From assembly GCA_964636985.1 (NCBI GenBank), contig CAZWSX010000003.1, forward strand, positions 248,001 through 312,000: a stretch of DNA of 64,000 nt. The letters run 5' to 3'. The stretch's first letter is position 1. Each line of letters begins with the position of its first letter. A program made the position numbers and the translations under genes. Shown here piece by piece: positions 10,383 to 19,669 of this stretch. The notes beneath the pieces were generated by a model, which ran no database searches, had not been told where the DNA came from, and was given only the letters and a program-made list of their open reading frames with translations. Source of the stretch: CAZWSX01 sp964636985 (GTDB lineage Bacteria > Planctomycetota > Planctomycetia > Pirellulales > Pirellulaceae).

Positions 10383-12620
10383 ATGGTTCGTTTTTCGAGC
10401 GCGATCTGTTGTCTATTGCTCTCGGTTGTCCTGTTGGGATGCGGCACGGGAGTGAAGCTCGCCACTGGCCGACGCGTCAAGGACGATTCGGAAGATCCCG
10501 CGCCCCCTCCAGCCGGAGCGAAGCCCGCACCACCGGCCGCCACTGCTCAAAAACCGCCGGAGCCGCCTCCTGCCAAAGCGGCGCCGCCGGCAGCCGAAAC
10601 GGCCAAGGCCGCACCAGCCTCACCTGCGAACCCCGTCGCAACCACACCCCCTGCGGCCGATCCCAATGCCGCCAATCCCAACCCTCAAGCCGCAGCCAAT
10701 TCGACGAATCCGCAACCAAATACACCTAAAACACCGGCAGCCACGCTTCCCACGGTGGCAGGTCCGGTAACTCAGCCGCCGCTGCCTCCTCCCTCCTCGG
10801 TGAAGATTGAAACGAGCCTCCCACCAACCGCCTCCGAGCAGCAGCTGCTCGAGCAATCGGTCTATCGCATGAAGCGGATTTTGTTCGCGCTCGACGCGTA
10901 CTCCAACAAGAACGGTCATTACCCGCCCGCGATCATCTTGAACGACAAAGGCGAGCCGCTGTACTCGTGGCGAGTCGAGTTGTTGCCTTACTTGGGCTAC
11001 GACGAACTCTACGCGCTGTACGACAAGACGCTTGCTTGGGACGACCCGAAGAATCTCACGTTGATCAAAAGTATTCCCATCGAATTCCAATCGCCTCATC
11101 GCGAGAACGACGGCAGGACCACCATTTTCGCGGCCAAGGGACGCGGCTGTGCGTTTCAGGGTGTCACGCCTGTCGAACGCGAACAATTGGCGGACGGCTT
11201 TAATCAAACCGTGCTGCTTGTCGAAGCAGACGACCCCATGGCCCAACCGTGGACCTGTCCGCGCGACTACGATTACCGCCGCTCTTCGCCGGGTGCGCGC
11301 CTGGGTAAGATGCGCCAAGGAGGCTTTCTGAGCGGATGGGCCGACGGAGAAATCCGGCGCGTGGAGTCGACTCTCCCAAAAGAAAAGATGCGAGCGATCT
11401 TCACCATCGCGGGTAACGAGAACATCTCGCCACGCACCGTTGCCAAGCCGTGGGACGACGTGGTCGGTCGAACTACGCAGGTGGTCAGCGTCGATGTTCC
11501 GGCAGGCTCGCTCTTTCCCGAGATTGAAGGCGCCACGTCGGCTTTCTCCAAGGAAGATGTCGCCGAAACATTTGAGAATCGCCTGCCGATTCCCGCGGTG
11601 GCCGAGGTGGAGCGCGCTCGCAAAGACCTGAAGGCGCTTTATTCGGACGAACTAGCCAAGGCGACGAATGCCAAAAAGGTAGGCGAGTTCGCCAGGCAAA
11701 TGCTGACCGACGCCGAAAAGTACAAGGCCGACCCGCCCGCCTACTATGCGATTTTGGTAGCTGTTCGGGATAGCGCTGCCAAGCAAGGTGAGTATCCGGT
11801 GGTGCTCGAGGCGACCACGAAATTGCTCGCCGCGTACCGATTGGATTCGCTGATCGAGCGCCGCAAGATGTTGGAAAGCCTAGGCGAGCACATCAAGAAA
11901 GAGTCGCTCGATGCGTTCCGCAAAGACACCGAACAGACGGTGGAACAAGCCATCGCCGGCGACGACTACAAAACCGCCGCGATCGCCTCGGATGCGTTAG
12001 TAAAGGCGACGCGTCGTGCGCTCGCGAAAGAACGCGAGCCTACGAACAACTCCGAACCAGGAAAGAAGAAGGCCAAGACCGACGACCCGGCCATCGTCGA
12101 AATCAAGCGCGTAACGCAGTTGCACGAAGATGTATTGGAACGGAAGCGCGCGTTCGAGAAAGTCAATGCCGCGAAGGAGACTCTCAAGCAAACTCCCGAC
12201 GATCCGCAGGCGAATCAGGATCTTGGCGAATACCTTTGCCTTCACAAAGGTGACTGGAACGGAGGACTCCCGTTCCTTGCCAAATCGGCCGACGTCAAGC
12301 TGAAGTTCATGGCGGGGATCGACGTCGCCAATCCGCGCGACCCCCAGCAAATGCTCGATCTAGGCGACCTGTATTGGGACTTGGGCGAAAAGAAGGACAA
12401 CCTTCCTCAAATGTGGCTGACACTTCGAGCGGTCTACTGGTACCGGCAGTCGGTCACGGCCGTGCCCCCCACACTTGCGCGGGCTCGCGCCGAAAAGCGG
12501 ATGCAGCAGACCACAACCACCTACGGCCAAGGAATGATCGACAAGTACATGCGAATCATGGCCCAAGCCCCCAGCGAGATGGCCAAGCTGGTTTCGGCAG
12601 GTGCTCCGACTCAGCAGTAA
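10383..12620 (+). CDS. Lipoprotein with DUF1559-like domain and long helical C-terminal region
   Basis: 745 residues from the ATG that opens a lipoprotein signal (lipobox LLGC, Cys20). Residues ~30-140 are a Pro/Ala-rich linker typical of an envelope-spanning tether. A DUF1559-like module follows (MKRILFALDAYSNKNGHYPPA, SWRVELLPYLGYDELYALYDK, and FLSGWADGEIRRV). The last ~350 residues are charged and helical, with TPR-like stretches such as DDPQANQDLGEYLCLHKGDWNGGLPFLAKSA cut into shorter helices. The C-terminal part (MWLTLRAVYWYRQSV) recalls planctomycete repeat proteins that sense or bind cell-wall material, but this is only resemblance. It lies 138 bases after the related zinc-ribbon gene. 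Confidence 0.75.
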   Translation: MVRFSSAICCLLLSVVLLGCGTGVKLATGRRVKDDSEDPAPPPAGAKPAPPAATAQKPPEPPPAKAAPPAAETAKAAPASPANPVATTPPAADPNAANPNPQAAANSTNPQPNTPKTPAATLPTVAGPVTQPPLPPPSSVKIETSLPPTASEQQLLEQSVYRMKRILFALDAYSNKNGHYPPAIILNDKGEPLYSWRVELLPYLGYDELYALYDKTLAWDDPKNLTLIKSIPIEFQSPHRENDGRTTIFAAKGRGCAFQGVTPVEREQLADGFNQTVLLVEADDPMAQPWTCPRDYDYRRSSPGARLGKMRQGGFLSGWADGEIRRVESTLPKEKMRAIFTIAGNENISPRTVAKPWDDVVGRTTQVVSVDVPAGSLFPEIEGATSAFSKEDVAETFENRLPIPAVAEVERARKDLKALYSDELAKATNAKKVGEFARQMLTDAEKYKADPPAYYAILVAVRDSAAKQGEYPVVLEATTKLLAAYRLDSLIERRKMLESLGEHIKKESLDAFRKDTEQTVEQAIAGDDYKTAAIASDALVKATRRALAKEREPTNNSEPGKKKAKTDDPAIVEIKRVTQLHEDVLERKRAFEKVNAAKETLKQTPDDPQANQDLGEYLCLHKGDWNGGLPFLAKSADVKLKFMAGIDVANPRDPQQMLDLGDLYWDLGEKKDNLPQMWLTLRAVYWYRQSVTAVPPTLARARAEKRMQQTTTTYGQGMIDKYMRIMAQAPSEMAKLVSAGAPTQQ

Positions 12621-12894
12621 GCTCCCAGCCGTAACGGTCATTGCAAGTCTTTTGCTGGCAATTACTTGCGATGGCCCGAAGGGCCTTTCGTTACTACGAC
12701 GCCCCGAGCGGTTGAGTACTCTGGGCCTACTTAGCGCGTTTTGGTGGGGGTCGCGTTGTTTCTCTTTGCCCCGGTTGCGAGCCGCCTTATATTGGGGCTT
12801 TCCCTTTGTTGGCTTTGCGGTTGCGGGCTGAATTCTTCCCTTATCTGGTTGTTCGCATTCGGTCCGCCATCCCTTTGGCGTTGGAAATTCTCCT

Positions 12895-14811
12895 ATGAAG
12901 CGGTTTGCTCAAATCGGCCTTGTTTGGGGTATCGCCGTCGTCCTGTCGTTGGGCGTTCTGGCCACCGTGAACTTGCTGGCTGCCCCGACGGCGGAACAGA
13001 AGTCCGAACTCGAGCGGCTCGAAAGCCTGATGAGGAAATCGACCAACCTCGCCAAGCAAAAGAAGTACGACGAGAGTGGCGAGCAAGCCAAGTTGGTGCA
13101 ACAAGGCTTGACGACGCTGGCCGAAGGCGTCGAACCCGATTTTCACAAAAAGCTCCAAGGGCTCCACAAGCGGTTGGACAACCTTCGCGGTGAGTTGGCC
13201 CTGGAAGGGGTCGAGTTCGCCGAACTCTTGCCGCTCCCGCCTCCGGTGGAAAAGGCCAGCAAATCCAAAGCAGGCAACGGCGAAACGAGCTTCGTCAAGG
13301 AAGTGGCGCCGATCCTCGTCGGCAAGTGCGGCCGTTGCCACGTCCAAGCCATGCGAGGCATGTTCAGTGCCAACAGCTACGAAAACCTGATGAAGGGGGC
13401 CGGCGGAATCGCCGTGGTCGCCAAAGATCCCATCGGCAGCAAGATCATGGTGATGATCAGCGACGGCTCGATGCCCCCCAGCGGCGAAAAGGTGAGCGAC
13501 GCCGAGAAAGCTACGCTGGCAAAGTGGATCAACGAAGGCGCCAAGTTCGACGGGCAAGACCCCAAGACGATCCTGACCGATCTCGATCCATCGCTCAAAG
13601 TCCCCGATGCTCCCAAGCTCACGGTCACGCAAGCCACCGGCAACGAGAGCGTCAGCTTCTCGAAGGACATTGCTCACGTTTTCGCCGACCACTGTGCCGG
13701 CTGCCACGGCGTGCGACAGAACCCTGCCCGCAATTTCAACCTCAATACCTTCGCCGGTTTGCTGAACGGTGGACAAAGCGGGTTGGCGATCGAACCGGGC
13801 AAAGGGGGCGATAGCCTACTGGTCCGAAAGCTGAAAGGAACCGCTTCCGGCGATCGCATGCCGCGCGGCAGCGATGCATTGCCCGACGAAGTGATCAAGC
13901 AAATCGAAACGTGGATCAACGAAGGGGCCAAGTTCGATGGCCAAACACCTCAGACTCCCGTGTCGATGGTCGCGGCATACAGCACGGCGAAACTCTCGAC
14001 CCACGAGGAGCTGACCAAAATCCGCAATACCGCAGCCGAAGGAAATTGGCGCAAAGGGATGGGCAAAGAACCTGCCTCACGTTTCGAATCGACCAACTTC
14101 CTGGTCATGGGCAACGTCGGCGACAACACGCTCAAGGAAATCGGGCAACGGGCGGAAACCTTGTCTCCGAAGATCGCTCAGATTTTCGGGGCCCCGCCTA
14201 AGGATCCGTTGCTCAAAGGTCGTTTCACCGTCTTCGTGCTCAAAGACCGCTATAGCTACTCTGAATTCGGCAAGATGATCGAAGAGCGCGACATGCCCAA
14301 GGAAGCGTTTTCCCATTGGCGGTACACCGTGATCGATGCGTACGGCGCGATGCTTTCGTCCAAGTCTGGCGAGAACTCCAACGAAGGGTTGATCGCTCAT
14401 CAAATCGGATCGGCCTACGTCGCCTCGCTGGGCACGAACGTGCCGCATTGGTTTGCCGAGGGAAGCGGCCGGATGGCCGCCGCGAAGATCGCCCCCAACG
14501 ACGTGCGTGGCAAGGCTTGGGACGTCGTCCTGATGGAAGCGTGGGGCGAGATGGAAAAGCCTACCGAATTCATGGAAGGCAAAATGAACAACGAGTTGGC
14601 CGACACGTTCAGCTATAGCTTTGTGAAGTATCTCACCAACGACAACAAGCGTTACCAAAAGCTCCTCTCCGAACTTCGCAAAGGGGGAGATTTCGCCAAG
14701 CTCTTCCCGGCAATCTACGGGTACGACCCTGCGAAGGTCGCCGAAAATTGGTATCGCCTTGGCCCACCCAAATCGCGCCCCGTCAAAGCGGTGAAGAAGA
14801 AGGCCGACTAG
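12895..14811 (+). CDS. Double planctomycete-type cytochrome c (PSCyt1) protein with inactive-looking peptidase-like C-terminus
   Basis: 638 residues with an N-terminal signal/anchor (IGLVWGIAVVLSLGVLATV). Two haem-binding modules of the planctomycete cytochrome c type carry CGRCH (145-149) and CAGCH (267-271), each followed by MPPSG- or MPRGS-type methionine ligands and the closing WINEGAKFDG. A third region (about 400-625) looks like a gluzincin peptidase fold: the helix normally bearing HExxH reads AHQIG (501-505), followed by the usual HWFAEGSGR. The catalytic Glu is missing, so it is probably a binding module. Exported. Substrate and redox partners are unknown. Confidence 0.82.
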   Translation: MKRFAQIGLVWGIAVVLSLGVLATVNLLAAPTAEQKSELERLESLMRKSTNLAKQKKYDESGEQAKLVQQGLTTLAEGVEPDFHKKLQGLHKRLDNLRGELALEGVEFAELLPLPPPVEKASKSKAGNGETSFVKEVAPILVGKCGRCHVQAMRGMFSANSYENLMKGAGGIAVVAKDPIGSKIMVMISDGSMPPSGEKVSDAEKATLAKWINEGAKFDGQDPKTILTDLDPSLKVPDAPKLTVTQATGNESVSFSKDIAHVFADHCAGCHGVRQNPARNFNLNTFAGLLNGGQSGLAIEPGKGGDSLLVRKLKGTASGDRMPRGSDALPDEVIKQIETWINEGAKFDGQTPQTPVSMVAAYSTAKLSTHEELTKIRNTAAEGNWRKGMGKEPASRFESTNFLVMGNVGDNTLKEIGQRAETLSPKIAQIFGAPPKDPLLKGRFTVFVLKDRYSYSEFGKMIEERDMPKEAFSHWRYTVIDAYGAMLSSKSGENSNEGLIAHQIGSAYVASLGTNVPHWFAEGSGRMAAAKIAPNDVRGKAWDVVLMEAWGEMEKPTEFMEGKMNNELADTFSYSFVKYLTNDNKRYQKLLSELRKGGDFAKLFPAIYGYDPAKVAENWYRLGPPKSRPVKAVKKKAD

Positions 14812-14822
14812 ACGGATTAGAA

Positions 14823-14846
14823 TGCCGACGCGCCAGCGCGTCGGCA
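14823..14846. repeat. Perfect 11-bp inverted repeat between genes
   Basis: TGCCGACGCGC (14823-14833) and GCGCGTCGGCA (14836-14846) are separated by only CA. It starts 12 bases after the cytochrome gene stop and has no T run, so it is unlikely to be a standard terminator. It looks like a REP-type palindrome. Confidence 0.6.
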
Positions 14847-14870
14847 ATGGTTGAGTGTGGGAAACAGATC

Positions 14871-15452
14871 ATGGCGTCGGACTACGCGAACAATCCTTAC
14901 GCGGCGCCTCCGATGGAGGCCACCCTGGTCAAGCAAGGTCAGGACGTCGGCAGCGGGATCTTTCGCCAGGGGAATTTGCTGATCGTCCATCGCTTGGCGC
15001 AGTTTCCTCCTTATTGCGTGCGTACCAACGCGTTGACCAATCGCTACGACCCGTGGACGTTCCGCTGGCATCCGCAGTGGGTCTTGGTGACGTTGCTCGT
15101 AAGTCCCTTGATCTATATCATCGTCGCCCTTGCGATGACAAGGACGATGAAGCTTCAAGTCCCCGTGAGCGAGTACTGGCGGGGCGTTCGGTTCCAAAGG
15201 ATTCTGATCGGCTGGCTCATCGCGACCCTGGGAACGGCCGCTACGATTGGTATCTTCCTGTCGCTGTCCGGACCGCGAATCGATGATGGGCCGGACATGC
15301 TCCTGGTGATCTTGGGGCCGGTCGTGTGCTTGATTTCAGGCCTCATTATCGGACAGTCGGCAAAGGTGCTCACGCCAGACAAAATCGACGGGGAGTACGC
15401 CTGGTTCAAGGGAGCCGCTCCCGAGTTTCTCAACCGCTTTCCACCGGCATGA
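14871..15452 (+). CDS. Integral membrane protein of unknown function (NPYxxP N-terminus)
   Basis: 193 residues. Begins MASDYANNPYAAP, the NPYxxP-type start common in planctomycete membrane proteins. Transmembrane segments are visible at about residues 69-90 (WVLVTLLVSPLIYIIVALAM), 108-130 (ILIGWLIATLGTAATIGIF) and 142-163. The ATG at 14871 is chosen because upstream codons cross the palindrome and the previous gene. No catalytic motif is visible. Downstream is the aminotransferase, 48 bases away. Confidence 0.65.
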   Translation: MASDYANNPYAAPPMEATLVKQGQDVGSGIFRQGNLLIVHRLAQFPPYCVRTNALTNRYDPWTFRWHPQWVLVTLLVSPLIYIIVALAMTRTMKLQVPVSEYWRGVRFQRILIGWLIATLGTAATIGIFLSLSGPRIDDGPDMLLVILGPVVCLISGLIIGQSAKVLTPDKIDGEYAWFKGAAPEFLNRFPPA

Positions 15453-15500
15453 CATGCTACGCGTCCACCGATAGCGCGGCGGGCAGTTAGAATCAGTGCC

Positions 15501-16688
15501 GTGTCATCGCACATTCAACCACCGCCGACCGATTCGCCTGCCTGGACAGGCATTCTTGAGAGCCCGCCCGGCGCCGAAGTAACGATCGATGGCAAGCGTT
15601 ATCGCTATTTCGCAGGGACTGCCTACCTCGCCTTGCAAGGTCACCCCGACGTCATTCGAGCCGGCGTCGACGCACTACAAAAATACGGCGTCCACACGGC
15701 GACATCGCGCGGCGGTTATGGCAGCAGCCCGCCCGTTCTGGAAGTCGAACGCCTGGCCGCCGAGTGGTTCGGGACGGAAGCCGCGTACTACTTCATCTCA
15801 GGCTACTGGGGCAATCATCTCACGCTATCCGCATTGAGTGGCGAGTTCGACGTCGCCTTTTACGACGAGCAATCACACTACTGTGTGGTCGAGGCGCTAC
15901 GGCTTTCGGGTGTTCCTCTCGTAGCCTTCGGACATCGCAGTGCCGACGATCTGGCGGACAAGCTCCGATCCATCGTGGGCGCCGGGGATCGGCCGCTGGT
16001 GATCAGCGATGGTGTGTTCGCGGCCAGCGGGCGGATTGCGCCGGTCGAAGCGTATCTTGACGTGCTGCGAAATTACGAGGGTTCGATTCTCGCACTCGAC
16101 GACGCCCATTCAGCCGGCGTGTTAGGGGATGGTCGTGGCACATTCGCTCACTTTGGAATTCCTCGCTCGAACGTCAATACGTTGACCGCGGCGAGTGGCC
16201 CGCGACTATTCTCCTCGGCCACGTGCAGCAAGGCACTCGGCGGCAGCGGCGGGATCATTGCCGGCACGAAGGAATGGATCGCGCGGATCATGGCGTCGTC
16301 GAAGATCCCTAACGCCGCGAGCGTGCCGGCCGCACCGGTCGCAGGCGCGACAGCTGCAGCGCTCAGAATTGTGGCATCGCAACCGGATCTTCGGGCGAAG
16401 TTGCTTGCCAATGCCCGTGCGTTGCGGCTTGGGCTGGCGAACCTAGGGCATCCGGTCGAGGATTCCCCTGTCCCGTTCGTGGGCCTCGTGCACGGAACCG
16501 CCGAGAAGATGCGCGGGATTCAAGCGATGCTGCGCGAGCGAGGGATCATCATCGCCTACTTCCCCACGTACAGCGGTGTGGGCAGCGCCGGCCAGTTGCG
16601 GATCGCGGTTTCGGCGGCGCATACCGAAGAAATGATCTACCAACTGCTGTCGCTCTTGCCCCCCCTAAGTACTGCGTGGCGCCGATGA
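15501..16688 (+). CDS. PLP-dependent aminotransferase of the 2-oxoamine synthase (BioF/KBL-like) family
   Basis: 395 residues from a GTG start. Fold-type I PLP enzyme: DDAHSAGVLG (200-209) supplies the Asp that binds the pyridine nitrogen and the His that stacks on it, and Lys244 in SSATCSKALGGSGG is the Schiff-base lysine. HTATSRGGYGSSPPVLEVERLAAEWFGTEAA-type sequence, split over residues 65-95, matches 8-amino-7-oxononanoate / 2-amino-3-ketobutyrate synthases. No other biotin gene is near, so the substrate (acyl-CoA plus amino acid) cannot be assigned. Its stop overlaps the start of the DUF819 gene in an ATGA, so the two are translationally coupled and may act on the same metabolite. Confidence 0.85.
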   Translation: MSSHIQPPPTDSPAWTGILESPPGAEVTIDGKRYRYFAGTAYLALQGHPDVIRAGVDALQKYGVHTATSRGGYGSSPPVLEVERLAAEWFGTEAAYYFISGYWGNHLTLSALSGEFDVAFYDEQSHYCVVEALRLSGVPLVAFGHRSADDLADKLRSIVGAGDRPLVISDGVFAASGRIAPVEAYLDVLRNYEGSILALDDAHSAGVLGDGRGTFAHFGIPRSNVNTLTAASGPRLFSSATCSKALGGSGGIIAGTKEWIARIMASSKIPNAASVPAAPVAGATAAALRIVASQPDLRAKLLANARALRLGLANLGHPVEDSPVPFVGLVHGTAEKMRGIQAMLRERGIIIAYFPTYSGVGSAGQLRIAVSAAHTEEMIYQLLSLLPPLSTAWRR

Positions 16689-17977
16689 TTCCTTTTACCG
16701 CTGTATTTTCCATTGGGCCCGAGCAGGTGTGGGCTCTATGGGCGGTCATTCTCGCAGGCGTCGCGGTCAGCATTTACCTGGAAGAGAACTACCACTGGGG
16801 CGCCAAGATCAGCGGGCCAGTGATTGCGCTGCTGTTGGCGATGTGCCTCTCGAATATCGGCTTGATGCCGATGGCCAGCCCTACCTACGACATCATCAGC
16901 GACTACCTGGTGCCGGTCGCCGTGGCCTTGCTCCTCTTTCGGGCCAACTTGATCGAGATCGTGCGGACTTCGCGAATGGCCTTCATCGCGATGCAGATCG
17001 CGTGCGTCGCGACGATGCTGGGGTCGTTCTTGGCCGCGTTCGTGGTCCATGCCGTGATTGGAAGCCCCGGCAACGCGGATACAAGCCCGACGCAGGTGGA
17101 GGTCTTCGCGCGGCAACTTCCAGAAACAACGGGTATGATGGCCGCCAGTTACAGCGGGGGTGGCGTCAACTTCTTCGCGGTGAAGCAGATTTATAAAGTC
17201 GATGATGGACTCACCAGCTCGCTGCTGGTGGCCGACAACATCGTGATGGCGATCGCCTTTCTCGCGATGTTCAGCATGGCCTCGATGCCCTGGCTGAAAA
17301 AGTTCTTTCCACCGTCTCTGCCGTACGATTTGCCCTCTAAAATCGGTGATGAGCCACCTCCCAAGCCCGCCTCGCGGAAATCATCGCCAGTCCGCGATAT
17401 GGCGTTGGCCCTGGCAATTGCTGTCTCGATCGCCGCCGTGTCGGCCTCGATTGCCCAATACCTGGGCCTGGCAATCCGAGGCACGCCCGAGCAAGCTAAG
17501 TCGGCCAGCGTGACGGTGCAGGTGATCGGTTCCCTCGTCGCCAGCAAGTTCGTGTGGGTGACCATCCTTTCGATCACCGCCGCGACGCTGTTTGGCAAGA
17601 AGCTCCAGTCGATCGCGCATAGCGACGATATCGGCCGCTACTTGCTGTACGTGTTCCTCTTCTCGATCGGCTTGCCGTCGGACTTCATCGCCGTAATCAA
17701 GAACGTCCCGACGATGTTCTTGCTGTGCGCCGTGATCGCCGTGGTGAACATCGGGATGACGCTCGTCGTCGGCAAATTGATGCGGTGCAACCTGGAAGAA
17801 TTGTTGCTCGCCATGAACGCAACGCTGGGCGGACCGCCGACGGCCGCGGCCATGGCGGCATCGCTAGGCTGGAAGCGGCTTGTAACTCCAGGCCTGTTGA
17901 TCGGCCTGTGGGGCTACATCGTGGGAACGGCCATCGGGATTGTCGTGGCCGAGGTCCTTCGCCCGTTCTTGTCGTAG
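16685..17977 (+). CDS. DUF819 family membrane protein, putative transporter
   Basis: 430 residues, almost entirely hydrophobic helices. Family features include a central GMMAASYSGGGVNFFAVKQ stretch, DNIVMAIAFLAMF and, near the end, LLLAMNATLGGPPTAAAMAASLGW, the paired discontinuous-helix motifs typical of DUF819 and related inverted-repeat transporters. A GTG three codons upstream is possible, but the ATG at 16685 forms an ATGA with the aminotransferase stop, which argues for coupled translation. The substrate is unknown. Inference: it exports or imports the product or substrate of the coupled aminotransferase. Confidence 0.85.
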   Translation: MIPFTAVFSIGPEQVWALWAVILAGVAVSIYLEENYHWGAKISGPVIALLLAMCLSNIGLMPMASPTYDIISDYLVPVAVALLLFRANLIEIVRTSRMAFIAMQIACVATMLGSFLAAFVVHAVIGSPGNADTSPTQVEVFARQLPETTGMMAASYSGGGVNFFAVKQIYKVDDGLTSSLLVADNIVMAIAFLAMFSMASMPWLKKFFPPSLPYDLPSKIGDEPPPKPASRKSSPVRDMALALAIAVSIAAVSASIAQYLGLAIRGTPEQAKSASVTVQVIGSLVASKFVWVTILSITAATLFGKKLQSIAHSDDIGRYLLYVFLFSIGLPSDFIAVIKNVPTMFLLCAVIAVVNIGMTLVVGKLMRCNLEELLLAMNATLGGPPTAAAMAASLGWKRLVTPGLLIGLWGYIVGTAIGIVVAEVLRPFLS

Positions 17978-17991
17978 AACCAAATTCGTCA

Positions 17992-18067
17992 GGTGGCACT
18001 GGCGTCCCAAAGACGCCAGTGTTGGTTGACTCTCACTCACTGGCGTCTGTTGGACGCCAGTGCCACC
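17992..18067. repeat. Compound palindrome between convergent genes
   Basis: Outer 16-bp arms GGTGGCACTGGCGTCC (17992-18007) and GGACGCCAGTGCCACC (18052-18067) are perfectly complementary. Inside are two further copies of the core, GACGCCAGT at 18012-18020 and ACTGGCGTC at 18039-18047. The block can fold as one long hairpin or as two adjacent ones. It fills the gap between the stops of the DUF819 gene and the DUF1501 gene, so it could block transcription from both sides. Confidence 0.7.
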
Positions 18068-18076
18068 CGGAGCACG

Positions 18077-19561
18077 TTAGGCCAGAATCTCGGACACGAC
18101 TCTTGCCGGTCGACCTGCAGTCAGGAACTGCTCGCGGCCGTTCACTTTGTAGAACAGCTTGCTGTGGTCGAGGCCCATCTGCTGGAGGACCGTTGCCTGG
18201 AAGTCGTTCGGCGTGACCACGTTGATGGCTGCCTTGTGGCCGACTTCGTCGGTTTCGCCGTAGGTCATGCCGGGCTTGAAGCCACCGCCGGCTACCCAGA
18301 TGGAAAAGCCTTGCCCGTTGTGATCGCGACCGGAGGTATCGCCGATTTCCCCTTCGCACACCGGCAATCGGCCGATCTCGCCGCCCCAATGGACGATGGT
18401 CGAATCAAGCAACCCGCGTTGCTTCAGGTCCTTCACCAGCGCCGCCGACGGCTGATCGGTCCGGCGGCAAACGTCGGGCAACGCCGACTTGATCGACGTG
18501 TGCGTGTCCCACGGTTGACCACCGAGGAACAGCTGCACAAAGCGCACCCCTCGTTCGACAAGCCGTCGAGCAATCAGGCAGCGCGTGCCGTACTCGCGGG
18601 TCGCGTCTTGATCGAGTCCGTACATCTCGCGGATGTAGGCTGGTTCGTCTGCCAGGTCGAGCGCTTCCTTAGCGGCGGTCTGCATCGCAGCCGCCATTTC
18701 GTAACTGGCGATCCGCGCTTCCAAATCGGCTTCCAGTGGGCGAGCCTCAGCGTGACGGCGATTCAGCTTTCGCAGCAGCGCGAGATTTTCTTTCTGCACT
18801 TCGCCCCGGATTTGCGGCGGCGGATCGAGATTGAAGATCCGCGGCTCTTGCGCCCGCAGCACGGTTCCTTGATACAGCGGCGGCATGAAGCCGCTCGACC
18901 AGTTGTGCGTTCCGTCGACAGGGTGCCCGCCGGGGTCCGAGAGCACCATGTACGCCGGCAGGTTTTGCGTCTCGCAGCCGAGTGCGTACACAAGCCAACT
19001 CCCCAGCGTGGGCCGGCCGGTTTGGGCAGGGATGCCGCCGTGGAAGTAGCGGATCGAGACCTCGTGGCCGTTGTGCCCGGTGTGCATCGAGCGGATCAGG
19101 CATAGATCGTCAACAATGCCAGCCGTGTGCGGCAACAGTTCGCTGATTTCCGTTCCGCATTGCCCGTGTTTGCTGAATGCCCATGGCGAGCCCAGCAGTT
19201 TTTTGTTGGCCCGATTTTGGAAGCTGTAAACCACTTCGCCGCCATACTCTTGCCCGTGGTGGCTTTGCAATTCCGGGCGGGGATCGAACAGGTCGACGTG
19301 GCTTGGTCCGCCGTGCATGAAGAGCGAGATCATCGCCTTCGCCCGCGGCTGAAAGTGACCGGCCCGCGGCTTCATGTCGAGCGGCAGGTTTTCTTTGGGC
19401 TTCGACAGCACTTCGTCGGCGACACCACGCTGGCTATCGGCCAATAGCGACGCCAGCGCGAGTCCACCCACGCCAAAACCGGTCTGCGTGAGAAAGTCGC
19501 GGCGCGTTTGCGGAATACGTAGTGCGGTCGAGTCGCCGCAAGGGCGTAGTTCGTCGGTCAT
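18077..19561 (-). CDS. DUF1501 domain protein, Tat-exported (sulfatase-like fold)
   Basis: 494 residues from the ATG at 19561; the ORF extends 28 codons further without support. A twin-arginine signal, TRRDFLTQTGFGVGGLALASLL, covers residues 19-40. DUF1501 landmarks: ISLFMHGGPSHVDLFDPRPEL, the HNGHEVSIRYFHGG-type middle, GWDTH-like QPWDTHTSIK, the WGGEIGRLP segment and SGRDHNGQGFSIWVAGGGFKPG. DUF1501 proteins are related to alkaline-phosphatase/sulfatase folds and in planctomycetes usually sit beside PSCyt1/PSD1 genes. Here the closest PSCyt1 gene is 3.3 kb away on the other strand. Enzyme activity is unproven. Confidence 0.9.
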   Translation of the reverse strand: MTDELRPCGDSTALRIPQTRRDFLTQTGFGVGGLALASLLADSQRGVADEVLSKPKENLPLDMKPRAGHFQPRAKAMISLFMHGGPSHVDLFDPRPELQSHHGQEYGGEVVYSFQNRANKKLLGSPWAFSKHGQCGTEISELLPHTAGIVDDLCLIRSMHTGHNGHEVSIRYFHGGIPAQTGRPTLGSWLVYALGCETQNLPAYMVLSDPGGHPVDGTHNWSSGFMPPLYQGTVLRAQEPRIFNLDPPPQIRGEVQKENLALLRKLNRRHAEARPLEADLEARIASYEMAAAMQTAAKEALDLADEPAYIREMYGLDQDATREYGTRCLIARRLVERGVRFVQLFLGGQPWDTHTSIKSALPDVCRRTDQPSAALVKDLKQRGLLDSTIVHWGGEIGRLPVCEGEIGDTSGRDHNGQGFSIWVAGGGFKPGMTYGETDEVGHKAAINVVTPNDFQATVLQQMGLDHSKLFYKVNGREQFLTAGRPARVVSEILA

Positions 19562-19669
19562 AGAAGTACCGGGGCGGGAAGGGGGGCAGGCGGGGGCAAT
19601 TTGCATTGCCCCTTTATTCTCGTTGATCCGTCTGCCCGTGTCCATTCCAGCGCACGGGCCTCCGCCTGC

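Noticed and set aside
10383..14811. A cytochrome/DUF1501 sulfatase-type operon as common in planctomycetes
   Set aside because: The PSCyt1 protein here lacks the PSD1/PSCyt2 partners, and both DUF1501 genes are elsewhere and not linked to it.
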